From the NCBI GenBank assembly GCA_050742455.1, contig JBOGIG010000096.1, positions 1 to 16,044 on the forward strand: a stretch of 16,044 nucleotides of DNA, read 5' to 3'. Of this stretch, positions 1 to 5,570 are shown one piece after another (the first letter of the stretch is position 1; the number at the start of each line of letters is the position of its first letter). The notes beneath the pieces are model-generated. The model was given only the letters and a program-made list of their open reading frames with translations, was not told where the DNA came from and made no database searches. The translations under genes and the position numbers were made by a program. This stretch comes from JBOGIG01 sp050742455. GTDB taxonomy: Bacteria > Actinomycetota > Acidimicrobiia > Acidimicrobiales > JBOGIG01.

Positions 1-1110
1 CTTCTTGGCCGGTGACTTGGTCGTCTTGGCCGCAGCTACCGACTTACGTTCGGACCGGCGCACCGAGATGATCTCGGCCTCCACCGTCTCCGCGGTGGGC
101 GCTCCCGCAATCCTGGCAAATCCAGGAAGAGCCAACTCGATTCCTCGACGTTGTGCGTCCAGGGCTTGAACGACGAAGTTCCGCCTTTCGCCCTTCTCCA
201 TGACTTCCCGGGCGCTACGAGGAGGCGGGTCGCCCATACCAGCAAGGGGGATATAGCAACGGGCCTCCCCCACCATGACAAAGGCCCCGTGGGACGCCCA
301 GCTCTCTACCTCACCCTCGACCTCCGCTCCCAAAGTGTGGTTGGCAATGAAGGTTATGAAGGCCAGTGGTTCGTTTACGGCATGAACCGGTGGCCCGGAG
401 CCACCCCGTCGGCGGCGGCGTCGGCGGGACGCCGAGGAGTCGGGCGACTCGGCTTCTTGAGCCGCAGCGTCGATAGCCAACTGAGTCTTGCGCGTCCGCT
501 TGATCGGACCGTTGGACTCCGTAGCCGCGGCCAAGCCCACGCGTTCGGGAGCGGGGTCGGCCCCCACGGCCTTAGAGGATCTGGCCCGCGGTGGCGGGGC
601 CGTGGGCACTGGCATTGGCGCCGATGCCTCCTTGGAGCCGATGCGGACGCGTGTCCGTTTGGCCACCTTGACCGCTTCCCGGCTCTTGGGACCACGGACC
701 GGAGTCCGGGGGGTGAAGATCCACCCCACTCCGGGAACCGGCTTTCCCCCGATCAGTCGATCCTTGTCGAAGAGCCATTCGTGCTCTCCATGGAACTCCT
801 GGAAGGAATCATTGGAGAGGACAGCTGCCCCCGACTTCTCGGCGATCCTCAGCAGAAAAGCATCGCCTCGGCCAATGGCGCCCGCCGGTGGTGAAACAAT
901 TTCGCCGTGGGCCTCTGCCTCTTCAAACGTGGCCACTTCGGAGGGATCGATACGGTGACCGAACGAGGCATCGACCACGACCGTGATCTTGGCTCCTCCG
1001 AACTCCTGGGCAAACTCCTGAACTGCTTGGTCCAATTGGGACAGGCTAGGTAGGGATCGTCCCTCCGTAGCTATGTTTGAACCGTCGACCACCACTGAAC
1101 TGAGCGACAT
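1..1110 (-). CDS. NYN/Zc3h12a-like RNase fused to S1-like RNA-binding domain (3' end outside window)
   Basis: My own reverse-strand translation gives 370 codons without a stop, running off the window edge. Residues 5-105 resemble the Zc3h12a-like NYN (PIN-fold) RNase family: VVVDGSNIA at 6-14 with Asp9, VVVDAS with Asp47, GRGDAFLL with Asp83 and LSNDSF with Asn100/Asp101. These are the acidic positions expected to bind the catalytic metal. Residues about 140-245 are a basic, low-complexity linker containing seven consecutive Arg (229-235). Residues about 248-330 look like an S1/OB-fold (GAEVEGEVESWASHGAFVMV, then a conserved-looking ALDAQRRGIELALPG). The visible C-terminus turns Lys/Ala-rich (AAAKTTKSPAKK). 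Inference: a cytoplasmic RNA-cleaving or RNA-handling enzyme; the substrate is unknown. The ATG has no clear Shine-Dalgarno. An in-frame TGA lies six codons upstream, and a TTG between them is an alternative start. The catalytic family call is strong and the S1 call good. Confidence 0.85.
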   Translation of the reverse strand, partial: MSLSSVVVDGSNIATEGRSLPSLSQLDQAVQEFAQEFGGAKITVVVDASFGHRIDPSEVATFEEAEAHGEIVSPPAGAIGRGDAFLLRIAEKSGAAVLSNDSFQEFHGEHEWLFDKDRLIGGKPVPGVGWIFTPRTPVRGPKSREAVKVAKRTRVRIGSKEASAPMPVPTAPPPRARSSKAVGADPAPERVGLAAATESNGPIKRTRKTQLAIDAAAQEAESPDSSASRRRRRRRGGSGPPVHAVNEPLAFITFIANHTLGAEVEGEVESWASHGAFVMVGEARCYIPLAGMGDPPPRSAREVMEKGERRNFVVQALDAQRRGIELALPGFARIAGAPTAETVEAEIISVRRSERKSVAAAKTTKSPAKK

Positions 1111-1311
1111 TTGCCTATTAGTCAATCATCGGTGTGAGCCCAAGTGGGTGACCGTTGCCGATTAAGGGACCCTCGAGCCCGTCCACATCCCCGGTGAGAA
1201 TGCCTTACAGCCCGGGGAAACCAACTTTGCTGCCTGGCCAAGCACCCCTCCGAGCCGCTGAAGCTTTGATCTTGTGATTGCGCAGGGTCGATACAGGGTA
1301 GGACCTCGATC
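1111..1311. promoter_or_regulatory. divergent intergenic region between NYN-S1 gene and small ORF
   Basis: This 201-bp gap separates two divergently oriented genes, so it should hold promoters for both. No convincing -35/-10 pair is visible. A weak -10-like ACTAAT lies six bases before the minus-strand ATG at 1110. TAGGAC (1299-1304) lies seven bases before the GTG at 1312. A short inverted repeat CCCCGG (1189-1194) / CCGGGG (1212-1217) has a 17-nt loop and no obvious role. No tRNA or known riboswitch pattern was recognised. Confidence 0.3.
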
Positions 1312-1530
1312 GTGACAGATCCCCGCCAGGGCGACCATGCCCTTGGGATTGAACTCCAGCTCGAGGAGTTGGTGGAACAGCGCACCCGGGCTCAGGTACA
1401 GAATCGCCCCCTCGACGCGGCCAAGCTGGACGACCAGATCGCCGCCCTGCAGATGGAGCTGGGCGATGCGGCAAACATGGAGCCCAAGGATCGAGCTAAC
1501 AACCCCCCGGCGATCACCGAGAAGAATTGA
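1312..1530 (+). CDS. small hypothetical protein, predicted helical/coiled coil
   Basis: This is a 72-residue ORF with a GTG start. AGGA (1300-1303) lies eight bases upstream and could be the Shine-Dalgarno. The central part (residues 14-55) is rich in Leu, Glu, Gln and Ala with near-heptad spacing (LQLEELVEQRTRAQ, then LDDQIAALQMELGD), consistent with one or two amphipathic helices or a short coiled coil. There is no signal peptide, membrane segment, Cys or known catalytic motif. It stands alone, divergent from the NYN-S1 gene and convergent with mscR. An overlapping out-of-frame reading of similar length (1337-1534) is Ser/Arg/Trp-rich and looks like a shadow. I do not recognise the family and assign no function. 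That it is a real gene rests on its composition and start region only. Confidence 0.55.
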   Translation: MTDPRQGDHALGIELQLEELVEQRTRAQVQNRPLDAAKLDDQIAALQMELGDAANMEPKDRANNPPAITEKN

Positions 1531-1544
1531 CTGAATTCTTGTAG

Positions 1545-1592
1545 CGGCACACCCAGGTCCCGATCCGCGGCCGACTCCGCGGCCGGGTGCCG
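1545..1592. terminator. nested inverted repeat between convergent genes, possible bidirectional terminator
   Basis: An inner perfect hairpin CCGCGG-CCGACT-CCGCGG (1565-1582) sits inside an outer imperfect pairing of CGGCACACCC (1545-1554) with GGGTGCCG (1585-1592). It lies in the 96-bp space between the stop codons of the small protein gene and mscR, where a shared terminator would be expected. No U-tract follows on either strand, so it is not a canonical intrinsic terminator. GC-rich palindromes of this kind also arise by chance at this base composition. Confidence 0.25.
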
Positions 1593-1626
1593 GTGGGCGT
1601 CAGTCCTCCCCGGCGGTGCCTCTCGA

Positions 1627-2712
1627 TCAGATGACCACAACCGAACGGATGACCTCGCCCCTCTGCATGCGCTCGAAGGCCTGCTCCACTTGGTCCAGGG
1701 CAATGGTCTCGCTAACGAAGCGGTCCAGATCCAGACGGCCGTCGAGGTACAGGCCCACGAACATGGGAAAATCGCGAGACGGGAGGCAGTCGCCGTACCA
1801 GCTGGGCTTGAGCCGGCCACCCCGGCCGAAGAAGTCGATCATGGGTAGCTCCATGCGCATGTCGGGAGCGGGCACTCCCACCTGGACCAAGGTTCCGGCC
1901 AGGTCCCGCGCGTAAAACGCCTGTTCCATCACCCGGGGATGGCCCACGGCCTCGATACATACGTCGGCCCCGAATCCCCCGGTCAGGCCCCGGATGGCCT
2001 CTACCGGGTCAGTGGCGCTGGCATCGACCAGGTCGGTGGCGCCGAACTCCGATGCCAAGGCAAGCTTGCCGGGATCGAGATCGACGGCGATGATCCGGCT
2101 CGCCCCGGCCAGCCTGGCTCCGGCGATGGCCGCACAGCCCACTCCGCCGCAGCCGAACACAGCCACCGCATCACCCGGGCCGACCTCCCCGGTGAACATG
2201 GCTGCTCCGAGCCCGGCCATCACGCCACAGCCCAATAGCCCGGCGACTTCGGGTCGGGCCCTCGAATCGACCGGGGTGCACTGGCCGGCAGCCACCAGGG
2301 TCTTGTCGGCGAAAGCACCTATGCCCAGGGCCGGTGACAGTTCGGTTCCATCAGCCAGCATCATCTTCTGGGTGGCATTGCGGGTGTTAAAGCAGTACCA
2401 GGGTCGGCCTCGACGACAAGATCGGCACTCCCCGCACACCGCCCGCCAGTTGAGCACGACAAACTCTCCCACCGCCGGTCCGTCCACATCCGGTCCGACC
2501 GCCTCAACCACGCCCGCGGCCTCGTGTCCCAACAAGAAAGGGAAGTCGTCGCTGATGGCCCCTTCGCTGTAGTGCAGGTCGGTGTGGCACACCCCGCATG
2601 CCTGCACTCTGACCACCGCCTCGCCCGGGCCAGGATCAGGCACGACGATGGTCTCCACGGTGACGGGGCCACCCCGGTGGTGGGCCACCACTCCACGGGC
2701 TTCATAGGACAA
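1627..2712 (-). CDS. mscR: S-(hydroxymethyl)mycothiol dehydrogenase (mycothiol-dependent formaldehyde dehydrogenase)
   Basis: A 361-residue zinc-dependent medium-chain dehydrogenase that oxidises the formaldehyde-mycothiol adduct with NAD+, a cytoplasmic detoxification step. The family is distinctive in PDPGPGE, ACGVCHTDL, FPFLLGHEAAG, FVVLNWRAVCG, NATQKM, FADKTLV, LGCGVMAGLG, QAFYARDLAGT and SWYGDCLPSRDFP. Expected catalytic zinc ligands Cys42, His63 and Cys162 are present, as are the structural zinc cysteines 93, 96, 99 and 107. The Rossmann GCGGVG is at 187-192. I place the start at TTG 2712 rather than further upstream. GGGAGGA ends five bases before it, the protein then matches the family length of about 361, and anything upstream runs into the 89-bp repeat. 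Its own upstream DNA is the left repeat copy. The gene implies that the host makes mycothiol. Confidence 0.93.
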   Translation of the reverse strand: MSYEARGVVAHHRGGPVTVETIVVPDPGPGEAVVRVQACGVCHTDLHYSEGAISDDFPFLLGHEAAGVVEAVGPDVDGPAVGEFVVLNWRAVCGECRSCRRGRPWYCFNTRNATQKMMLADGTELSPALGIGAFADKTLVAAGQCTPVDSRARPEVAGLLGCGVMAGLGAAMFTGEVGPGDAVAVFGCGGVGCAAIAGARLAGASRIIAVDLDPGKLALASEFGATDLVDASATDPVEAIRGLTGGFGADVCIEAVGHPRVMEQAFYARDLAGTLVQVGVPAPDMRMELPMIDFFGRGGRLKPSWYGDCLPSRDFPMFVGLYLDGRLDLDRFVSETIALDQVEQAFERMQRGEVIRSVVVI

Positions 2713-2717
2713 GCCGT

Positions 2718-2724
2718 TCCTCCC
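2718..2724 (-). promoter_or_regulatory. Shine-Dalgarno that fixes the mscR TTG start
   Basis: On the minus strand GGGAGGA is followed by ACGGC and then TTG TCC TAT. It is one of the strongest Shine-Dalgarno matches seen in the window. It excludes in-frame upstream starts, which would add 44 residues unlike the family's N-terminus. Confidence 0.8.
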
Positions 2725-2737
2725 ATGCTGGACAAGC

Positions 2738-2826
2738 TCCGGGGCGGCCCGGAGACGACCACGAGGGTACCGGCTGGCTGCTCGACCTACCATGCACCCA
2801 TGGCTCAAGACCCCAGCGGCGAGGTA
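2738..2826. repeat. left copy of perfect 89-bp direct repeat
   Basis: Identical base for base to 3545-3633 (offset 807), with abrupt loss of similarity on both sides. It contains 62 bp of the M20 peptidase upstream region and the first nine codons of that gene. This left copy also forms the upstream region of mscR. On the minus strand it holds TACCCT (2769-2764), a possible -10 for mscR 51 bases from its start codon. The duplicated piece may therefore be the original divergent promoter region. Confidence 0.97.
2788..2793 (+). promoter_or_regulatory. duplicated -10 element (TACCAT) ahead of the leader ORF and lipoprotein
   Basis: TACCAT fits the actinobacterial TAnnnT -10 and lies six bases before the ATG at 2800, as in the copy that serves the peptidase. 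If active, it would start a leaderless transcript at or next to that ATG and read on into the lipoprotein gene. No clear -35 is visible. Confidence 0.5.
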
Positions 2827-2895
2827 GCAAAGCGTCGCGGGCACACCGCGAGCGCTACCAACCCGGCCGCCCTCAGGCGGAATGGTTGGGGCTGA
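2800..2895 (+). pseudogene. truncated 5' end of the M20 peptidase gene, now a 31-codon leader ORF
   Basis: The first nine codons (MAQDPSGEV) are identical to the start of the downstream M20 peptidase. The reading frame then continues into unrelated sequence (AKRRGHTASAT...) and stops at TGA 2893-2895. The stop abuts the ATG of the lipoprotein gene (TGAATG), so the remnant could act as a translated leader that couples ribosomes to that gene. The 31-residue product has no recognisable domain. Whether it is translated is inference from the conserved promoter and start copy. Confidence 0.6.
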
Positions 2896-3544
2896 ATGCC
2901 AATATCTCGGCGGCCCCTACTTCCACGATGGCGAATTGGTCTGCTGGTGGTCGGTACGGCCATCGCCCTCACAGGTTGTTCAACTGGGAACGGGATAACG
3001 GCCCTATTGAAACAGCAGGCAACAGAATCCCAACTGCTCACCAAGGAAGCCCACCTGTTCACAAAGGGCTCTTCCGGCACCTGTAACACTGGATTTGGGC
3101 CCGGCGCTGTCAAGGAGACAGTAGTTAGGCGATCTCCAGATGGCTACATTCATGTGCAACTTACTTACGTAGCACCGTTACAAATAACAACTGTCCATAT
3201 ACACGACAAGCTTGCTGCTATTGCACCCCAGGCAGCAGGTGGCACCGAGCCGGTCTATGTATGCCCTGGAGGGCCTCTGACCGAAACTGGGATCTCGTTG
3301 GATCGCAACAGCGGCCTCGTAACATCGTACTTTCGGGCTACCAGCTTGGGAGATGTGCTACTTCACGCAACGGTACCGCCGGCAGGCCCAATAGAAACCC
3401 CTGTTCTTGAATTCGGCATTAGAGTTGAGCGCTAACCAGCTGCGCTGCCACGCAAGGCGGGCGGCACCGATCAACAATCCGGCAGGCATTTCCATGGGCT
3501 GGGATTATCGAGAGGACGCTATACCGGACGCCATCCCGGGGTAG
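2827..3544. other. 718-bp inserted segment between the direct repeats (accessory cassette)
   Basis: This DNA lies between the two 89-bp copies and would vanish if they recombined, restoring a compact mscR/peptidase divergent pair. It holds one lipoprotein gene. Its coding part is clearly lower in GC: by hand count 3121-3240 is 56/120 G+C (about 47%), against 39/60 (65%) at 9961-10020. No transposase, integrase, terminal inverted repeats or tRNA target are visible. The 109 bp after the gene (3436-3544) hold nothing I recognise. Confidence 0.7.
2896..3435 (+). CDS. hypothetical secreted lipoprotein in repeat-bracketed insert
   Basis: A 179-residue protein with a lipoprotein signal: basic n-region (RRPLLPRWR), hydrophobic stretch at 14-26 and lipobox LTGC with the acylated Cys at residue 28. 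The mature part is therefore expected on the outer face of the cytoplasmic membrane. It contains two further cysteines (63 and 123) that could form a disulphide, and alternating hydrophobic stretches suggesting beta structure (YIHVQLTYV, LQITTVHIH, VLEFGIRVE at the C-terminus). I do not recognise the family. The ATG directly follows the TGA of the 31-codon leader ORF, with only a weak GGGG upstream, so translational coupling is likely. Base and codon use (ATA, ACA, CTT, GTA) differ from all neighbours, suggesting acquisition from another source or relaxed selection. The function is unknown. Confidence 0.75.
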   Translation: MPISRRPLLPRWRIGLLVVGTAIALTGCSTGNGITALLKQQATESQLLTKEAHLFTKGSSGTCNTGFGPGAVKETVVRRSPDGYIHVQLTYVAPLQITTVHIHDKLAAIAPQAAGGTEPVYVCPGGPLTETGISLDRNSGLVTSYFRATSLGDVLLHATVPPAGPIETPVLEFGIRVER

Positions 3545-3633
3545 TCCGGGGCGGCCCGGAGACGACCACGAGGGTACCGGCTGGCTGCTCGACCTACCAT
3601 GCACCCATGGCTCAAGACCCCAGCGGCGAGGTA
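3545..3633. repeat. right copy of perfect 89-bp direct repeat
   Basis: Identical to 2738-2826. This copy holds the intact promoter and first nine codons of the M20 peptidase, and sequence beyond codon nine belongs to the full gene. Identity ends exactly after GAGGTA: the left copy continues GCAAAG, the right copy ACCGAA. Confidence 0.97.
3595..3600 (+). promoter_or_regulatory. -10 element of the M20 peptidase, leaderless start
   Basis: TACCAT matches TAnnnT and is followed by exactly six bases (GCACCC) and the ATG at 3607. No Shine-Dalgarno precedes the ATG. This arrangement predicts transcription starting at the start codon. The same spacing occurs before ettA and queD. Confidence 0.6.
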
Positions 3634-4944
3634 ACCGAACTGCTACAGCACCTGATCAGGAACGGCTGTGTCAATGACGGCACGCCCCAGTCCGGTCAAG
3701 AGGCCAAGAGTGCCGAGCTGCTGCGGAACTACCTGGAGCCGAGCGGGATCGACCTCGAGCTGTTCGAGCCGCAGCCGGGACGGACCTCGCTGGTTGCTCG
3801 AATCGAGGGCTCCGACCCTCAGGCCCCGTCGCTAATGCTCATGGGCCACACCGACGTGGTCCCGGCCAATCCGAAGGGCTGGCAGCGCGACCCCTATGGG
3901 GCGGAGCTGGTCGACGGCGTGGTGTGGGGACGGGGAGCGGTGGACATGCTCAATCTGACCGCTTCGATGGCTGTGGCCACAAAGCACCTGGCCGCCTCGG
4001 GCTTTGCCCCTCAGGGAGGGCTGACTTATTTTGCGGTGGCGGACGAGGAGGCTCTGGGCACCTATGGGGCCAGTTGGCTGTCGGACAACGAGCCCGACGC
4101 GGTGCAAGCCGACTACGTCGTGACCGAGTCCGGTGGAATCCCCATGCCTTCGCCGTCGGGAATCAAGCTACCGGTGATCGTTGGGGAGAAGGGGGCCTAC
4201 TGGCGCACCCTCAAGATCAAGGGCACCCCCGGTCACGCCTCCCAGCCCCTGCGCACGGACAACGCCCTGGTCAAGGCGGCCGAGGTGGTGAGGCGAATAG
4301 CCGAGTACCGACCCCAGACCGACGTACACGAAACGTGGCGCCAGTTCATCTCCGGCATGGACTTCCCCGACGAGTTCAGCCAGGCACTGCTCGACCCCGA
4401 TCGGGTGTGGGACTTCTGTCAGGACCTGCCCGCCCTCGGTCTGGCCCGCCAGGCCCACGCCTGCACCCACACCACCTTCGCCCCCACCATCATGCAGGCG
4501 GGAACCAAGATCAACGTCATCCCCGACACGGTAGAACTGCAGATAGATATCCGGACCCTGCCTGGACAGGACGCCAACGACGTGTCGGGGATGCTTGCCG
4601 ACATCTTGGGCGAGTTGGCCGACGATGTCGAGATCACATCGAACACCGATGATCCTTCCAGTTCGTCCCCCATCGAAAGCCCGCTATGGGATGCCCTCGC
4701 CCGCTGCGCATCGGGCTTCTACCCCGGCAGCCGCAACGTGCCATTCCTCACCGTGGGGGCGACCGATGCCCGGTTCTTCCGTCGTTCCGGAGCCACCGCT
4801 TATGGGTTCGGGCTGTTCTCGACCGAGATGTCCTTCGAGGCGTTTTCCACCATGTTCCACGGCGACGACGAGCGCGTCGACGTCGAGTCGCTGAGCCTTT
4901 CCACCCGCTTCTGGGAAGCACTTGCTCACGACTTCGTGGGATGA
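3607..4944 (+). CDS. M20/M25/M40-family zinc metallopeptidase/deacylase
   Basis: A 445-residue cytoplasmic di-zinc hydrolase of the M20 clan (dipeptidase, ArgE/DapE and carboxypeptidase relatives). The metal and catalytic set is complete: His81 and Asp83 in MGHTDVVP, bridging Asp113 in GRGAVDML, the Glu pair 147/148 in ADEEALG, Glu174 in TES and His418 in MFHGDDERV. His210 in GTPGHAS belongs to the dimerisation (lid) domain inserted at about 190-310. The length is normal for the family. The exact substrate (dipeptide, acyl-amino acid or other amide) cannot be read from the sequence. The start is supported by the -10 element six bases upstream and by the good N-terminal fit. Its stop overlaps the next ATG (ATGA), so it is cotranscribed with the HAD phosphatase. 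Its promoter and first nine codons are duplicated upstream. Confidence 0.9.
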   Translation: MAQDPSGEVTELLQHLIRNGCVNDGTPQSGQEAKSAELLRNYLEPSGIDLELFEPQPGRTSLVARIEGSDPQAPSLMLMGHTDVVPANPKGWQRDPYGAELVDGVVWGRGAVDMLNLTASMAVATKHLAASGFAPQGGLTYFAVADEEALGTYGASWLSDNEPDAVQADYVVTESGGIPMPSPSGIKLPVIVGEKGAYWRTLKIKGTPGHASQPLRTDNALVKAAEVVRRIAEYRPQTDVHETWRQFISGMDFPDEFSQALLDPDRVWDFCQDLPALGLARQAHACTHTTFAPTIMQAGTKINVIPDTVELQIDIRTLPGQDANDVSGMLADILGELADDVEITSNTDDPSSSSPIESPLWDALARCASGFYPGSRNVPFLTVGATDARFFRRSGATAYGFGLFSTEMSFEAFSTMFHGDDERVDVESLSLSTRFWEALAHDFVG

Positions 4945-5570
4945 ACCCGAACATCAAGGCGGTACTGTTCGACTTCGGCGGGGTCATCTCGTCAAGTCCC
5001 TTCGAAGCCTTCGCCCACTATGAGGAGTCCAACGGCCTACCCACCGGTTTCATCCGAGGGCTGAATGCCACCAACCCCGACCGCAACGCCTGGGCCCACC
5101 TGGAGCGAGGCGACGTGAGCTTCGAGGAGTTCTGCACCCTCTTCGAAGACGAAGCGATAGCAGCGGGGCACACCCTCAAGGCAGCCGCGGTAATGGAACT
5201 CCTTTCGGGCGAGATACGCCCGGCCATTGTCCGGGCCATCACTGTCTGCCACCAAAGCCTGAAAACGGCCCTGTTGACCAACAACTTCATCACCACTGCA
5301 CCAGGGGACGGAGTGGCCTTGAACCAGTTCGACGGTCTGTTCGACGTGATCGTCCAGTCGTCGACGGCCGGGGTGCGCAAGCCCGATCCCCGCTTCTACG
5401 AGCTCGCCTGCACCGAGCTGGGCATCCAAGCCGACGAGGCAGTATTTCTGGATGATCTGGGCATCAATCTGAAACCGGCCCGCGCTATGGGCATGACCAC
5501 CATCAAGGTGAACGACCCGGTCCGGGCCATCGCCGAACTGGCAGACCTTGTGGGCTTGGACCTTACCTGA
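4941..5570 (+). CDS. HAD-superfamily subfamily IA phosphatase-like protein
   Basis: A 209-residue haloacid-dehalogenase-fold hydrolase. Motif I is VLFDFGGVI with nucleophile Asp11; the second Asp of the usual DxD is Gly13, as in the DFG/DLG branch that includes YihX- and EPHX2/ACAD10-type proteins. Motif II is LLTNN (Thr113), motif III is VRKPDPRFY (Lys147) and motif IV is VFLDDLGINL (Asp171/172). Residues about 17-90 form the alpha-helical cap. Known family members dephosphorylate small phosphometabolites; the substrate here is unknown. The ATG overlaps the peptidase stop by 4 nt, indicating translational coupling. Its C-terminal codons overlap the 3' end of kgd on the opposite strand by 8 nt. 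An open reading frame extends further upstream in this frame, but it lies inside the peptidase gene and is not the start. Confidence 0.88.
   Translation: MNPNIKAVLFDFGGVISSSPFEAFAHYEESNGLPTGFIRGLNATNPDRNAWAHLERGDVSFEEFCTLFEDEAIAAGHTLKAAAVMELLSGEIRPAIVRAITVCHQSLKTALLTNNFITTAPGDGVALNQFDGLFDVIVQSSTAGVRKPDPRFYELACTELGIQADEAVFLDDLGINLKPARAMGMTTIKVNDPVRAIAELADLVGLDLT

Noticed and set aside
151..894. Long plus-strand reading frame of 247 codons opposite the NYN-S1 gene
   Set aside because: Its translation is low-complexity Arg/Gly/Pro-rich with no motif, while the opposite strand carries a recognisable nuclease and S1 fold. It is a high-GC antisense shadow.
1189..1217. CCCCGG/CCGGGG inverted repeat as an operator or small RNA
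   Set aside because: A six-base GC-only match with a 17-base loop is expected by chance at this composition, and nothing else supports a function.
2713..2844. In-frame N-terminal extension of mscR
   Set aside because: The strong Shine-Dalgarno before TTG 2712 and the family length of about 361 residues exclude it. The extra 44 residues run through the repeat and resemble no MscR sequence.
2524..2895. 123-codon plus-strand frame ending at the lipoprotein start
   Set aside because: Most of it is antisense to mscR. Only the last 31 codons, from the ATG with the duplicated promoter, are kept as a leader remnant.
2827..3544. Insertion sequence or integron cassette
   Set aside because: No transposase or integrase, no terminal inverted repeats and no attC-like structure are visible. 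The 89-bp repeats are not a normal target duplication.
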